From positions 1 to 53,140 of the forward strand of contig CASGEB010000019.1 in the NCBI GenBank assembly GCA_949300375.1: a stretch of 53,140 nt of DNA. The letters run 5' to 3'. Made by a program: the position numbers and the translations under genes. The notes under the pieces were generated by a model. It saw nothing but the letters and a program-made list of their open reading frames with translations. It made no database searches and was not told the origin of the DNA. Shown piece by piece: positions 33,829 through 41,210 of this stretch. This stretch comes from an uncultured Pseudomonadota bacterium (GTDB lineage: Bacteria; Pseudomonadota; Alphaproteobacteria; RF32; CAG-239). Position 1 is the stretch's first letter; every line of letters starts with the position of its first letter.

Positions 33829-35565
33829 CTAAACCCGAATGTTTAATCCGGATTGACCGTCCCAACTGTTTTCTGCATAGCCGGACAAATTATCATTGCT
33901 AAAGTCGCTGTCCAGAGCTTCACCAATAAAGCGGCGCATTTCATAGCTGCGCTCCTGCTGTCCGGACTGAGCGTTATCTTCCCGACAGCTGAAGTTTAAG
34001 CTGTTTTCATCCGTCTGGAACCCGGCTTCTTCAAAAGATCTTTGCAAATTCTGTGCCTCTTTTTGAAGCATTTCCATTGTTTCCGGACGGCTGGCGATGA
34101 TTTCGGCCTGCAATCTGCCATTTTTGGCCAAATGCATTTTTATTTCAATATGCCCGAGTTCTTCCGGCTTTAACGAAATATCAATCTTGTCAACGCCTTT
34201 AACCGCCGATTTGGTAATATTAACCTTAACCTGCTCTATGGTTTCGCGGCTCATTCCTTTATATGCGTCATTAACCGGGGATTTCAGTTGTTCCGCCGTT
34301 CTGGCTTTGGCCGCATTGACAAATTCGCTGCCGCCGGCGGCTTGAGCCATTTGAACGCCTTTGACTTCCGTCGTTGCATTTTTGGCCACCTCAGCCGCAG
34401 TATCCGCATTATTGCCGGCCGAGACTGCCGCAACCGCATTGAGCGCCGGATTCTGAACAGGCTGAACACCCGCCGACTGCTGAGCAGTCATATTCGGGGT
34501 CTGCCCAAAGTTCTGCGCAGAACCTTTTCCTTCAGCCGACGGCTGGCTGAAAAGACGAAAACGGCTTTCTTCCGGTTTTACATCATCTGCCTTTACTTCC
34601 AGGTCGGCCGCCGCCATTGCCGCCAGGTCAGAAGTTTTCCGATAGGAAAAATTTTCCCCGGCATCTTTTATTTTAACATCTAACTTTATTTCTTCCCCGT
34701 TCAGTTCCAAATCTGCCAATTTGGCAACCGGCTCAGATAAATCATCAGCCATAACAGGAGATTCTGAATCCGACGGCAAAATCGTTGACGACGATGCCGA
34801 CGGCATTTTTCCTTTTCCGGCAGATTTATCGGTTTCGGCCACTTCCGGCGCAATCGGAGAAAATTCAACAGCCGTTTCTTCCGGCACCATCTGCAAAGAA
34901 GAAATATCAATAGTTCCGGAACTCTTTTGTTCCGCAGCCCCGGAAACCTTTTCAGCCGGAGAGGATGCCGCGGCGGCCATTTCCGTTCCGAGAGTTTCCG
35001 GAAGAACATCCGCAGCCGGAGCAGACCGGACAGGCTGTACGGCAGCGCCCTCAGAAGACGGCGCCGTTTCCAAAACGCCAACCGGCGTCTGAACATCCCC
35101 CATCAACAACAAAGACAAATCAGGAAGGACAGCCGCGCCCGCTTTATCATCTTTTTCTTCGTCGGCGCCACTCTCAACATCTTCCGAAACATTATTTTCC
35201 TCTTCCGCCGGACTGTTTTCTTTATTTTCCGCGCGTTTATCGTCTTCCGGGCGGGAAGTTTCTTTTTGTTCCGTTTTTTCAGCCTTGTCCTTTTCTTGAT
35301 TTTGGACACGGTCTTTATCACTTTTATTATTTACATCTTTTTCCGGCACATTATCTTTTTTGACATTTTCCGACGAAGCAAGTTTTTCCGCACTTACGTT
35401 TTCCTGAACTGCAAATTTAATCTCTTTGGAAAAATCGGGTATTTGCACCTGCGTCTCCAGCAGATTTGAAAAAGCGCCGCCGCCAAGACCATTATTGGCC
35501 GCCGTTCCGTTGCCGCGCGTCAGCATTGCGAGAGCCGCTGTATTATTGACATCTTTTACTTCCAT
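33829..35565 (-). CDS. fliK: Hook-length control protein FliK
   Basis: A secreted molecular ruler that senses hook length and triggers the switch to filament export. 578 residues. The long N-terminal part is disordered, rich in Ala, Glu, Lys and Pro with low complexity (about 60-400). The C-terminal Flg_hook domain (about 440-540) reads VKVNITKSAVKGVDKIDISLKPEELGHIEIKM..GRLQAEI, and interacts with FlhB. It is the first gene of the fliK-flgD-flgE operon and is preceded by a sigma-54 promoter at 35606-35622. Confidence 0.9.
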   Translation of the reverse strand: MEVKDVNNTAALAMLTRGNGTAANNGLGGGAFSNLLETQVQIPDFSKEIKFAVQENVSAEKLASSENVKKDNVPEKDVNNKSDKDRVQNQEKDKAEKTEQKETSRPEDDKRAENKENSPAEEENNVSEDVESGADEEKDDKAGAAVLPDLSLLLMGDVQTPVGVLETAPSSEGAAVQPVRSAPAADVLPETLGTEMAAAASSPAEKVSGAAEQKSSGTIDISSLQMVPEETAVEFSPIAPEVAETDKSAGKGKMPSASSSTILPSDSESPVMADDLSEPVAKLADLELNGEEIKLDVKIKDAGENFSYRKTSDLAAMAAADLEVKADDVKPEESRFRLFSQPSAEGKGSAQNFGQTPNMTAQQSAGVQPVQNPALNAVAAVSAGNNADTAAEVAKNATTEVKGVQMAQAAGGSEFVNAAKARTAEQLKSPVNDAYKGMSRETIEQVKVNITKSAVKGVDKIDISLKPEELGHIEIKMHLAKNGRLQAEIIASRPETMEMLQKEAQNLQRSFEEAGFQTDENSLNFSCREDNAQSGQQERSYEMRRFIGEALDSDFSNDNLSGYAENSWDGQSGLNIRV

Positions 35566-35605
35566 CGTTTTGACCTTTGCAAATAAATTAACTTTAGCCC
35601 GTTCT

Positions 35606-35622
35606 ATGCAATCTTCGTGCCA
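35606..35622 (-). promoter_or_regulatory. Sigma-54 promoter of fliK-flgD-flgE
   Basis: On the minus strand TGGCACGAAGATTGCAT: GG at -24 and GC at -12 separated by exactly 10 bases, matching consensus TGGCACG-N4-TTGCW. It lies 41 bases before the fliK start. Confidence 0.85.
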
Positions 35623-35663
35623 AACCCAATATCTTTATCCTTTTACCTTTTCAGCATCAACTC

Positions 35664-35680
35664 TGGCACAAAGATTGCAT
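35664..35680 (+). promoter_or_regulatory. Sigma-54 promoter of the second hook-like gene
   Basis: TGGCACAAAGATTGCAT on the plus strand, with GG and GC ten bases apart. It is divergent from, and almost identical to, the fliK promoter 41 bases away; the bases between could hold a shared enhancer-binding site. Confidence 0.85.
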
Positions 35681-35715
35681 ATAACCGTTTAAGATGAATT
35701 TTCGGAGAACAAAAA

Positions 35716-36936
35716 ATGGCATTAAGTATGTTTTATCCTTCAGTTACCGGCATGGAAGCACAATCCCATGCCATGTCGACAGTGAGCACCAATATTGCCA
35801 ATGTCAACACTGTTGGATATAAAAAGCAGGAAACATTGTTCCAGACTCTGCTCGGTTCCCAGCCTGTGGTAAAAGGCGGCGGAAATTCCGGCTTATCATC
35901 TTCAAGAGCCGATGTTTCCGGCGTGACGGCTTATGACCGGACTTATGTAACCTCAATGGGAACCATTCAGTCAACCGGGCAGACTTTTGACGTGGCAATC
36001 AACAATACCGGAAACGCTTTTTTTCTGGTTAAAGATTCCGGCGGATATTCTTATTATACCAGAGCCGGAAATTTTGAAACCCGCAGCGTGGACGGGACAA
36101 CTTATCTGATTGCGCCGAACGGTTATACCGTTCAAGGCTTTAAAGCCAACGCAGACGGAACCTTTTCCGCCACGCCGGAAGACATTATCATTGATCCGCA
36201 AGAGATTATGCCATCGAAAGCAACGGCTCAGATGGATATTGTCGCCAACGTTTCCGCAAACGAACCCAGCAATGTCTACAGCCTGACCGTCTACGGCCCT
36301 AACAATGACGGCCGGAATATGAGTATGATTTTTTCAAAGGTCGAAGGGCGCGCCAATACATGGTCTGTTGATTTTGTAATGGAAGACGGCGGAACCGTTA
36401 CCGGCGGCCCGATAGAGGTGATGTTTGACGAGAACGGCTCAGTGGTTTCGCCAAAATCTTTGGATATCGGCGTACAGTGGACGGAAGAAGCCGGCGGCGG
36501 AGCCAACAGCGTTAGTATTGACATTTCCAAAATGACACAATATGACGGCAGCAACCAACTGGTTAACGTTTCACAAGACGGATATCCGAGCGGACGCTTT
36601 GTCTCTTGTTATTTTGATGAAAACGGGGTTTTGAAGGGAAAATACACCAACGAAAAAACCGTTAATTACGCGCAGCTTGCCCTTGTCGGATTTGAAGCTC
36701 CGAATAATTTATACAATGTTTCCAATACAATGTTTCAGGCCAACGCCGATTGCGGGGAATCTTATTTTTTGAACGGAAACGGCATGATTACACCGGAAGC
36801 TCTGGAAAGCTCTACGGCTAATGTTGAAGAAGATTTTTCTAAAATGATTGTCGTTCAAAGAGCTTATTCCGTTAATGCATCCGCCTTTACCACCACGGAT
36901 GAAATGCTGCAGCTGTTGGTTGACTTGAAAACATAG
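35716..36936 (+). CDS. Second flagellar hook (FlgE-like) protein
   Basis: A 406-residue flagellar axial protein, the classical FlgE length. It has the N-terminal rod/hook motif (MFYPSVTGMEAQSHAMSTVSTNIANVNTVGYKKQ) and the C-terminal LESSTANVEEDFSKMIVVQRAYSVNASAFTTTDEMLQ. The middle lacks the large inserts of the 30805 protein. Its ends are closest to FlgE, although FlgF/FlgG-like rod proteins share them. It starts 36 bases after its own sigma-54 promoter, with CGGAGAA before the ATG, and ends at a strong terminator, so it forms a single-gene unit divergent from fliK. Confidence 0.85.
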   Translation: MALSMFYPSVTGMEAQSHAMSTVSTNIANVNTVGYKKQETLFQTLLGSQPVVKGGGNSGLSSSRADVSGVTAYDRTYVTSMGTIQSTGQTFDVAINNTGNAFFLVKDSGGYSYYTRAGNFETRSVDGTTYLIAPNGYTVQGFKANADGTFSATPEDIIIDPQEIMPSKATAQMDIVANVSANEPSNVYSLTVYGPNNDGRNMSMIFSKVEGRANTWSVDFVMEDGGTVTGGPIEVMFDENGSVVSPKSLDIGVQWTEEAGGGANSVSIDISKMTQYDGSNQLVNVSQDGYPSGRFVSCYFDENGVLKGKYTNEKTVNYAQLALVGFEAPNNLYNVSNTMFQANADCGESYFLNGNGMITPEALESSTANVEEDFSKMIVVQRAYSVNASAFTTTDEMLQLLVDLKT

Positions 36937-36960
36937 TTTACACATCCGGTATTTTTTTTG

Positions 36961-36999
36961 AAAAACAGTGCAACGACTTGCCGGTTGCGCTGTTTTTTT
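36961..36999 (+). terminator. Terminator of the second hook-like gene
   Basis: AAAAACAGTGCAAC pairs with GTTGCGCTGTTTTT, with one mismatch, and a T-run follows. Confidence 0.85.
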
Positions 37000-37121
37000 G
37001 TTTTGCCGAACTTTTCCGGGAATACAGCTTTATCCACCGGCGTCTTTGTTCCTGCTTTTTGCCTGTCTTTGCAGGAAATAATATATTTTTTATTTTTTTT
37101 TGCAAATTTATAAATTAATGC

Positions 37122-37150
37122 TGGACAAGACCAAAAATATACATTATAAG
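37122..37150 (+). promoter_or_regulatory. Promoter of tRNA-Phe
   Basis: TGGACA (37122-37127), 17 bases, TATAAG (37145-37150). It would start transcription about 20 bases before the tRNA. Confidence 0.55.
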
Positions 37151-37178
37151 TCTTTTCGACTGACAGACATCAGCTACT

Positions 37179-37244
<66 letters not shown>

Positions 37245-37254
<10 letters not shown>

Positions 37255-37292
37255 TTTATAACATCCCTTCGTTTTTGTGAGGGATTTTTTGT
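37245..37292. repeat. tRNA-Phe tail plus terminator, direct repeat copy 1
   Basis: Starts in the acceptor stem (ctgagcacca) and runs through the tRNA terminator, whose ATCCCT/AGGGAT stem is followed by TTTTTT. An almost identical 48-base copy begins at 37456, with one base difference. Confidence 0.85.
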
Positions 37293-37297
37293 ACTCA

Positions 37298-37313
37298 GCC
37301 GCGCAGACGGCGC
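37298..37313. repeat. 16-base direct repeat flanking the foreign-looking cassette, left copy
   Basis: GCCGCGCAGACGGCGC here and GCCACGCAGACGGCGC at 39268-39283 differ by one base. They lie on either side of the two-gene cassette, 1,970 bases apart. Confidence 0.45.
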
Positions 37314-37455
37314 TATGCTTGTCTTTGCGGGGACGGGTCTCCTTTGGCATCTAGGTGCGCGGCGGGGGCTTCCGCTCCCCTGGCTTACCAAGATGTTCCA
37401 AAGATTTTGCAGACAAAAGCCTGACGTCTGTCAGCCTTTTGCTTAGCAATTCCTA

Positions 37456-37503
37456 CTGAGCACCATTTATAACATCCCTCCGTTTTTGTGAGGGATTTTT
37501 TGT
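37456..37503. repeat. tRNA-Phe tail plus terminator, direct repeat copy 2
   Basis: Ctgagcacca, then the same ATCCCT/AGGGAT terminator hairpin and T-run. There is no tRNA body in front of it. Such a repeat is what an attachment site or a decayed second tRNA gene would leave. Confidence 0.85.
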
Positions 37504-37652
37504 GCTTATTGTAAAAATAAAGGGCAAGGGTAAAGCATTATAAAAAAGTATTCATCAATGACTGCAAGCCCTTTTTATAATCTTGAGAACTACTCTTGCC
37601 TCATCTTTGACGCATAACCCGTTGAACCTACGGAATTTACATTCAATCTACA

Positions 37653-37690
37653 AAAAAAGGAATCCAAAGTTTGGATTCCTTTTATTTTTT
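37653..37690. terminator. Bidirectional terminator downstream of the 37754 gene
   Basis: AAAGGAATCCAAA pairs with TTTGGATTCCTTT with essentially no loop beyond the stem tip, flanked by A and T runs. It probably ends transcription of the minus-strand two-gene cassette. Confidence 0.75.
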
Positions 37691-37753
37691 GTAAAGCGAA
37701 GACAAAAGCTGTTATTTTTACAGCTTGCGCCTCAGCTTCAACAGCTTTTGGAT

Positions 37754-37948
37754 TTAATCCCTGTCGATACGATCTCCACCCCAAATGTAACGGGTTTTGT
37801 AATCTTCAACAGAAAGGCCATGTTCACGTTCTTCTTTCTGCCAAGAATACTCCTTACCATCACCATGATATGAAGGTTCCGGATAGTTTGGGTTAGAAGT
37901 GTAACCTTTGTCTGAACTGCATGATGAACTCTTGTAGTCTTTTTCCAT
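37754..37948 (-). CDS. Small hydrophilic protein of unknown function
   Basis: 64 residues, rich in Ser, Lys, Tyr, Asp and Glu, with no hydrophobic segment (MEKDYKSSSCSSDKGY at the start, YIWGGDRIDRD at the end). No ribosome site precedes the ATG. The leader is A/T-only (aaataaattatatt), unlike most genes in this window. It follows the 37977 gene by 28 bases in the same direction. I do not recognise it. It could be a real small cassette gene or chance. Confidence 0.5.
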   Translation of the reverse strand: MEKDYKSSSCSSDKGYTSNPNYPEPSYHGDGKEYSWQKEEREHGLSVEDYKTRYIWGGDRIDRD

Positions 37949-37976
37949 AATATAATTTATTTGAAGATTTGAAAAA

Positions 37977-39119
37977 TTAGCGATCGAAAAAACTATTGTC
38001 CGGCGTATTTTGCAAGTAGGTTAAGAAATCACCTCCATCATAAGCGCCTGCAAATGCCTGATATTCAGCCACGTCTTGACGAATTTCCTTATCATAGCTG
38101 TCTTCCGTAAAGGAAGCGCGGGCGTATAAGTCCGCCACCAGAACATTAGTAACTGCGTCTTCATGATTAGAACCAAACAGAATTTCTTCATAATTCGGCC
38201 AGCCCATATTGGCGTAGTTTTTAATGAGTTCTTCCAGCTGAGTCCAGTCAAATTCCTTCACACCAGGCATCAAGAAACGTTCAGGCTTTGCTGAAGCCGT
38301 CGCGCCATCAAAGCCGATTGTGTCTTTGCACAAAGGGCCTACCGAAGCCTGAGCATAACCAAGCGAAAGTTCGGAAGGACGTCCGTCGACAACGTGGAAA
38401 CCAAGATACAACGGACAATGAATCAGAACAAAGTTCATTTTCACGTCTTTGTATTTTTCTTCCCGTGCGTGCCAAGCAAATTCAGCAACCACGCGTTTGT
38501 CGTACCACGGCTGTCCGGTGCAAAGAATGAATGTTACTTCTTTTCCCTGAGTCCGGGCAAAAGCGGCAAGCTCATCCAAGTTTCCGGCTGTGTCGGTGTC
38601 TTGACATACACGCGCATTTTCCCGAACCCAAGCAGATGGCGCCATAAGTTCCAAAATGTTCATATAAGTCTTGTTCTCAGCCTCAATCATTAAGCCTTCG
38701 GCGCGGTCAAACGTTTTACCAAACAAGCCTTTGTTGCCTTCTTTGCCTACAAGCAGCAACGGCAGCACAATACCTGTCTGTTTTGCATAGATACGTACAG
38801 CTTCCATCAGATACGCCGGCAAAGCCATTGTACCCGAAAATCCCACTAACACCGGGTTGGTTAAATCTTTCGGAATATTCGTTAGTTCACAGATACGGAA
38901 AACAGATTTTCCATCCTGCGCATTAATATATTCGAATTCTTCCCCAGGCTTACACCCGCCAATTTCTTCAGCCAGATGCAAGGTTCTAACGATATCGCCG
39001 TTAAATGCCCTCGGTTCAGTTACCTGAATTTTATCAGCAACGAACCGTCGACCGGCTGCATTACATTTGAAACCATTTTCCTTAGCTAACTCTTTTACTT
39101 TTTCAAAAATTGTACTCAT
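37977..39119 (-). CDS. Hypothetical protein, probably acquired
   Basis: A 380-residue soluble protein I do not recognise. It begins with an FEKVKELAKENGFKCNAAGRRFVADKIQV segment. The middle has the look of an alpha/beta fold (NPVLVGFSGTMALPAYLMEAV; VTFILCTGQPWYDKRVVAEFAWHA; NFVLIHCPLYLGFHVVDGRPSELSLGY). No catalytic motif can be named. The leader lacks any Shine-Dalgarno sequence and is A/T-only up to the ATG. About 50-75 bases upstream, TTGC, 19 bases, TATGTTG resembles a Bacteroidetes-type promoter (TTTG / TAnnTTTG). With the small gene behind it, this suggests a transferred cassette. Confidence 0.7.
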   Translation of the reverse strand: MSTIFEKVKELAKENGFKCNAAGRRFVADKIQVTEPRAFNGDIVRTLHLAEEIGGCKPGEEFEYINAQDGKSVFRICELTNIPKDLTNPVLVGFSGTMALPAYLMEAVRIYAKQTGIVLPLLLVGKEGNKGLFGKTFDRAEGLMIEAENKTYMNILELMAPSAWVRENARVCQDTDTAGNLDELAAFARTQGKEVTFILCTGQPWYDKRVVAEFAWHAREEKYKDVKMNFVLIHCPLYLGFHVVDGRPSELSLGYAQASVGPLCKDTIGFDGATASAKPERFLMPGVKEFDWTQLEELIKNYANMGWPNYEEILFGSNHEDAVTNVLVADLYARASFTEDSYDKEIRQDVAEYQAFAGAYDGGDFLTYLQNTPDNSFFDR

Positions 39120-39267
39120 AATGATAAAATTTTATTTAAAACATAAGAATATTTATTTCACACGTTCAACATATCATACTTCCACAAACAATGCAAGCAT
39201 TATTTTTGTCTATTTTAACAAAAATCTGCTTTTTGTATTTGATTTTAGAGTAACGCGTAAAATGCCG

Positions 39268-39283
39268 GCCACGCAGACGGCGC
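39268..39283. repeat. 16-base direct repeat flanking the foreign-looking cassette, right copy
   Basis: Partner of 37298-37313. It lies 149 bases upstream of the 37977 gene's start, in an otherwise AT-rich interval. Confidence 0.45.
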
Positions 39284-39358
39284 CTGGCGGATTTTTTATG
39301 GTTTTTTATTTTAAAAGGATTTTATAAGCGTTCCGAACAATTGAAAATCAGCCGGCAA

Positions 39359-40396
39359 TTACCAGCGGGCGCGGATTTCCGAAGCCAGTTTTTGCATAGT
39401 CTGACGGCCGGATTCTAAAATTTCACGGGTTTTTATCTTAAATAACAGAATTTTTACATAAGTTTCCATATCATCAGACAAAGGCATCGGCTCAGGCCTT
39501 TCCCGCGATAAGTCAATTGTTCTGCCATCAAATTTAAAAGTATAATAATGCGCGCTGAGCCGGCGATATTCTTCATCCGTATTGCGGGTCAATGCCGCAA
39601 AATCTTTTTCTCCCGCATAAGCGGCAATTTTTTCACGGAAAAGGCTTTCATACCCCGCAGAATGGTTCTGTTCCCAGATTTTACCGCCGGCAATAATCAA
39701 AACCCGCTGCTCCAAGCGGCTCATTTTTCCAAACTGCGGATAAAACAATCCGGCTTTGACAGCTTCGGCATAATATTCAGATTCCGGGCTGCCGTCAAAT
39801 ACCGCGTAGTCTCCGTTATCCAAAAATTTTTCCCTCTTTAACAATACCGAAGCTATACAGCCGGAAATTTCATCATCGCGCAGACTTTGGGCATAATCCC
39901 GCAGATTCAGACGGCTATTGTCGTATCCGGCATTTATGACATGCCGGTATTCATGAGCCAACACGGCCTGTCTGGCGTCAAAATCGTTTAACCTGGAAAT
40001 AACAGAGGTTTCATTATTCCAAACTCTTATATCCCGAAAATGATAAATGGTGATTTTTTTATTTTCTTCGTCAAAATATCCCAAATTTTGATACAAACCA
40101 TCGCCATTTGCAGCAAAAGGACAAAAATCGACCGTATCAACCTGATAGTCGACTTTTTTAAGTTCTTCACGCAGAGTATGCGAAAAAGGCCGATAACGCG
40201 GCGGTTTATCGGATGAAGGAAAACGGGCGGGATCTTTAAGCAATGCCATCTGCCGCATTTTTTCCTGCGCTCTTTCCCGCATATTTTCATTACGGTTGAG
40301 AGAAGACAACGAACTGAGGCCCAACAGCGCAATTACTGCGACCAATGTTTTTTTCTTCATTCCGTAAACAACAAATTTTGGTTTGGTGTACGGCAT
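39359..40396 (-). CDS. Putative zinc metallopeptidase with HEYRH motif
   Basis: A 345-residue protein. ATG 40396 has AAGGAA seven bases upstream, so a 12-residue N-terminal extension precedes the hydrophobic signal or anchor (MKKKTLVAVIALLGLSSLSSL). The mature domain has AVLAHEYRHVINAG (HExxH at about 151-155, preceded by hydrophobic residues), the zincin motif, with DDEISGCIAS about 20 residues later as a possible third ligand. The rest is helical and charged. It is predicted to act in the periplasm or at the membrane. The family is not identified, and the substrate cannot be inferred. Confidence 0.7.
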   Translation of the reverse strand: MPYTKPKFVVYGMKKKTLVAVIALLGLSSLSSLNRNENMRERAQEKMRQMALLKDPARFPSSDKPPRYRPFSHTLREELKKVDYQVDTVDFCPFAANGDGLYQNLGYFDEENKKITIYHFRDIRVWNNETSVISRLNDFDARQAVLAHEYRHVINAGYDNSRLNLRDYAQSLRDDEISGCIASVLLKREKFLDNGDYAVFDGSPESEYYAEAVKAGLFYPQFGKMSRLEQRVLIIAGGKIWEQNHSAGYESLFREKIAAYAGEKDFAALTRNTDEEYRRLSAHYYTFKFDGRTIDLSRERPEPMPLSDDMETYVKILLFKIKTREILESGRQTMQKLASEIRARW

Positions 40397-40589
40397 TTTT
40401 ATGTTCCTTGAAATTTGAATGCAAGTATAACATAATATTGCAATTATTCAAGTCAAAATTAGCCAAAAACGCTTTATTCGTCCAAAATAAAATTGTTGAA
40501 TTTGATATCCGTCGTTAATTTTTAAATCCGGCGCAAATTCTTAAAAAATTGTGATTTTTTTGAATATTTTTGTGCAAATTTATGTTTTT

Positions 40590-40617
40590 TTGAATATTTT
40601 TGTTGTTTTTTTATAAA
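40590..40617 (+). promoter_or_regulatory. Probable promoter of accBC
   Basis: TTGAAT (40590-40595), 16 bases, TATAAA (40612-40617). The 305-base gap upstream of accB is otherwise AT-rich. It contains a direct repeat (ttttttgaatatttttgt at about 40556 and 40585). Confidence 0.45.
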
Positions 40618-40647
40618 ATCCGAGGTAAGAAAGTTGATAATTGGTGT

Positions 40648-40667
40648 CCCCTGCGCAGGGGGTTTTT
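40648..40667 (+). terminator. Attenuator-like hairpin in the accB leader
   Basis: The perfect palindrome CCCCTGCGCAGGGG (40648-40661) is followed by GTTTTTA, the shape of an intrinsic terminator, only 34 bases before the accB start and after the likely promoter. It may end transcripts early or separate an upstream RNA. Confidence 0.5.
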
Positions 40668-40701
40668 AGCTTTTAACTTTTTTGAAAGAGAGAGAACATA
40701 A

Positions 40702-41181
40702 ATGTCTACCCCATTGGATACAAAAATTATCAGTAAGCTGGCTGAAATCCTTGACAGAACCAATCTGACAAAACTGGAATACGAAGATGAAGGCTGCCGG
40801 ATTTCCCTGTCCCGCGGCGGCGCTCCGGTTCCTCCTCCCGCAGCTCCGCTGCCGATGATGCCGGCTGCACCGGTTCCTGCCGCTCCTGCGGCCGCTGCAC
40901 CGGCTGCCGAGAATGTTCCGGCTGCTGAAATCGACTACAGCAAAGATCCGAATGCCGTTAAGTCTCCGATGGTCGGCGTTGTTTATCTTTCTGCCGATCC
41001 AAACAGCCCGGATTATGTCAAGCCCGGCGACAGCGTTGCCGAAGGCGATACAGTCTGCCTGATTGAGGCAATGAAAACTTTTAACCCGGTTAAAGCCCAT
41101 AAAGGCGGAAAAGTTTCCAAGATTTTGGTTGCCAGCGGCGATCCGGTTGAATACGGAGAACCGTTAATCGTTATTGAATAG
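40702..41181 (+). CDS. accB: Biotin carboxyl carrier protein of acetyl-CoA carboxylase
   Basis: Carries biotin between the carboxylase and transferase centres in malonyl-CoA synthesis, the first step of fatty-acid production. 159 residues: N-terminal region (KIISKLAEILDRTNLTKLEYEDEGCRISL), an Ala/Pro linker (about 41-75), and the biotinyl domain with EAMKTFN, biotin on Lys125. The usual motif is EAMKMMN; the TF variation is mild. GAGAGAGA precedes the ATG. accC follows 29 bases later. Confidence 0.96.
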   Translation: MSTPLDTKIISKLAEILDRTNLTKLEYEDEGCRISLSRGGAPVPPPAAPLPMMPAAPVPAAPAAAAPAAENVPAAEIDYSKDPNAVKSPMVGVVYLSADPNSPDYVKPGDSVAEGDTVCLIEAMKTFNPVKAHKGGKVSKILVASGDPVEYGEPLIVIE

Positions 41182-41210
41182 TTTGTTCCGCATTTATTTT
41201 TTAGGATAAT

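Larger units (their letters stand above)
37293..37753. other. Gene-free interval after tRNA-Phe
   Basis: Holds a GC-rich stretch (37293-37400), the second copy of the tRNA tail, and a terminator at 37653-37690. Minus-strand open frames here run antisense to the tRNA or through these repeats and give database-typical spurious peptides. I see no convincing gene. Confidence 0.6.
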
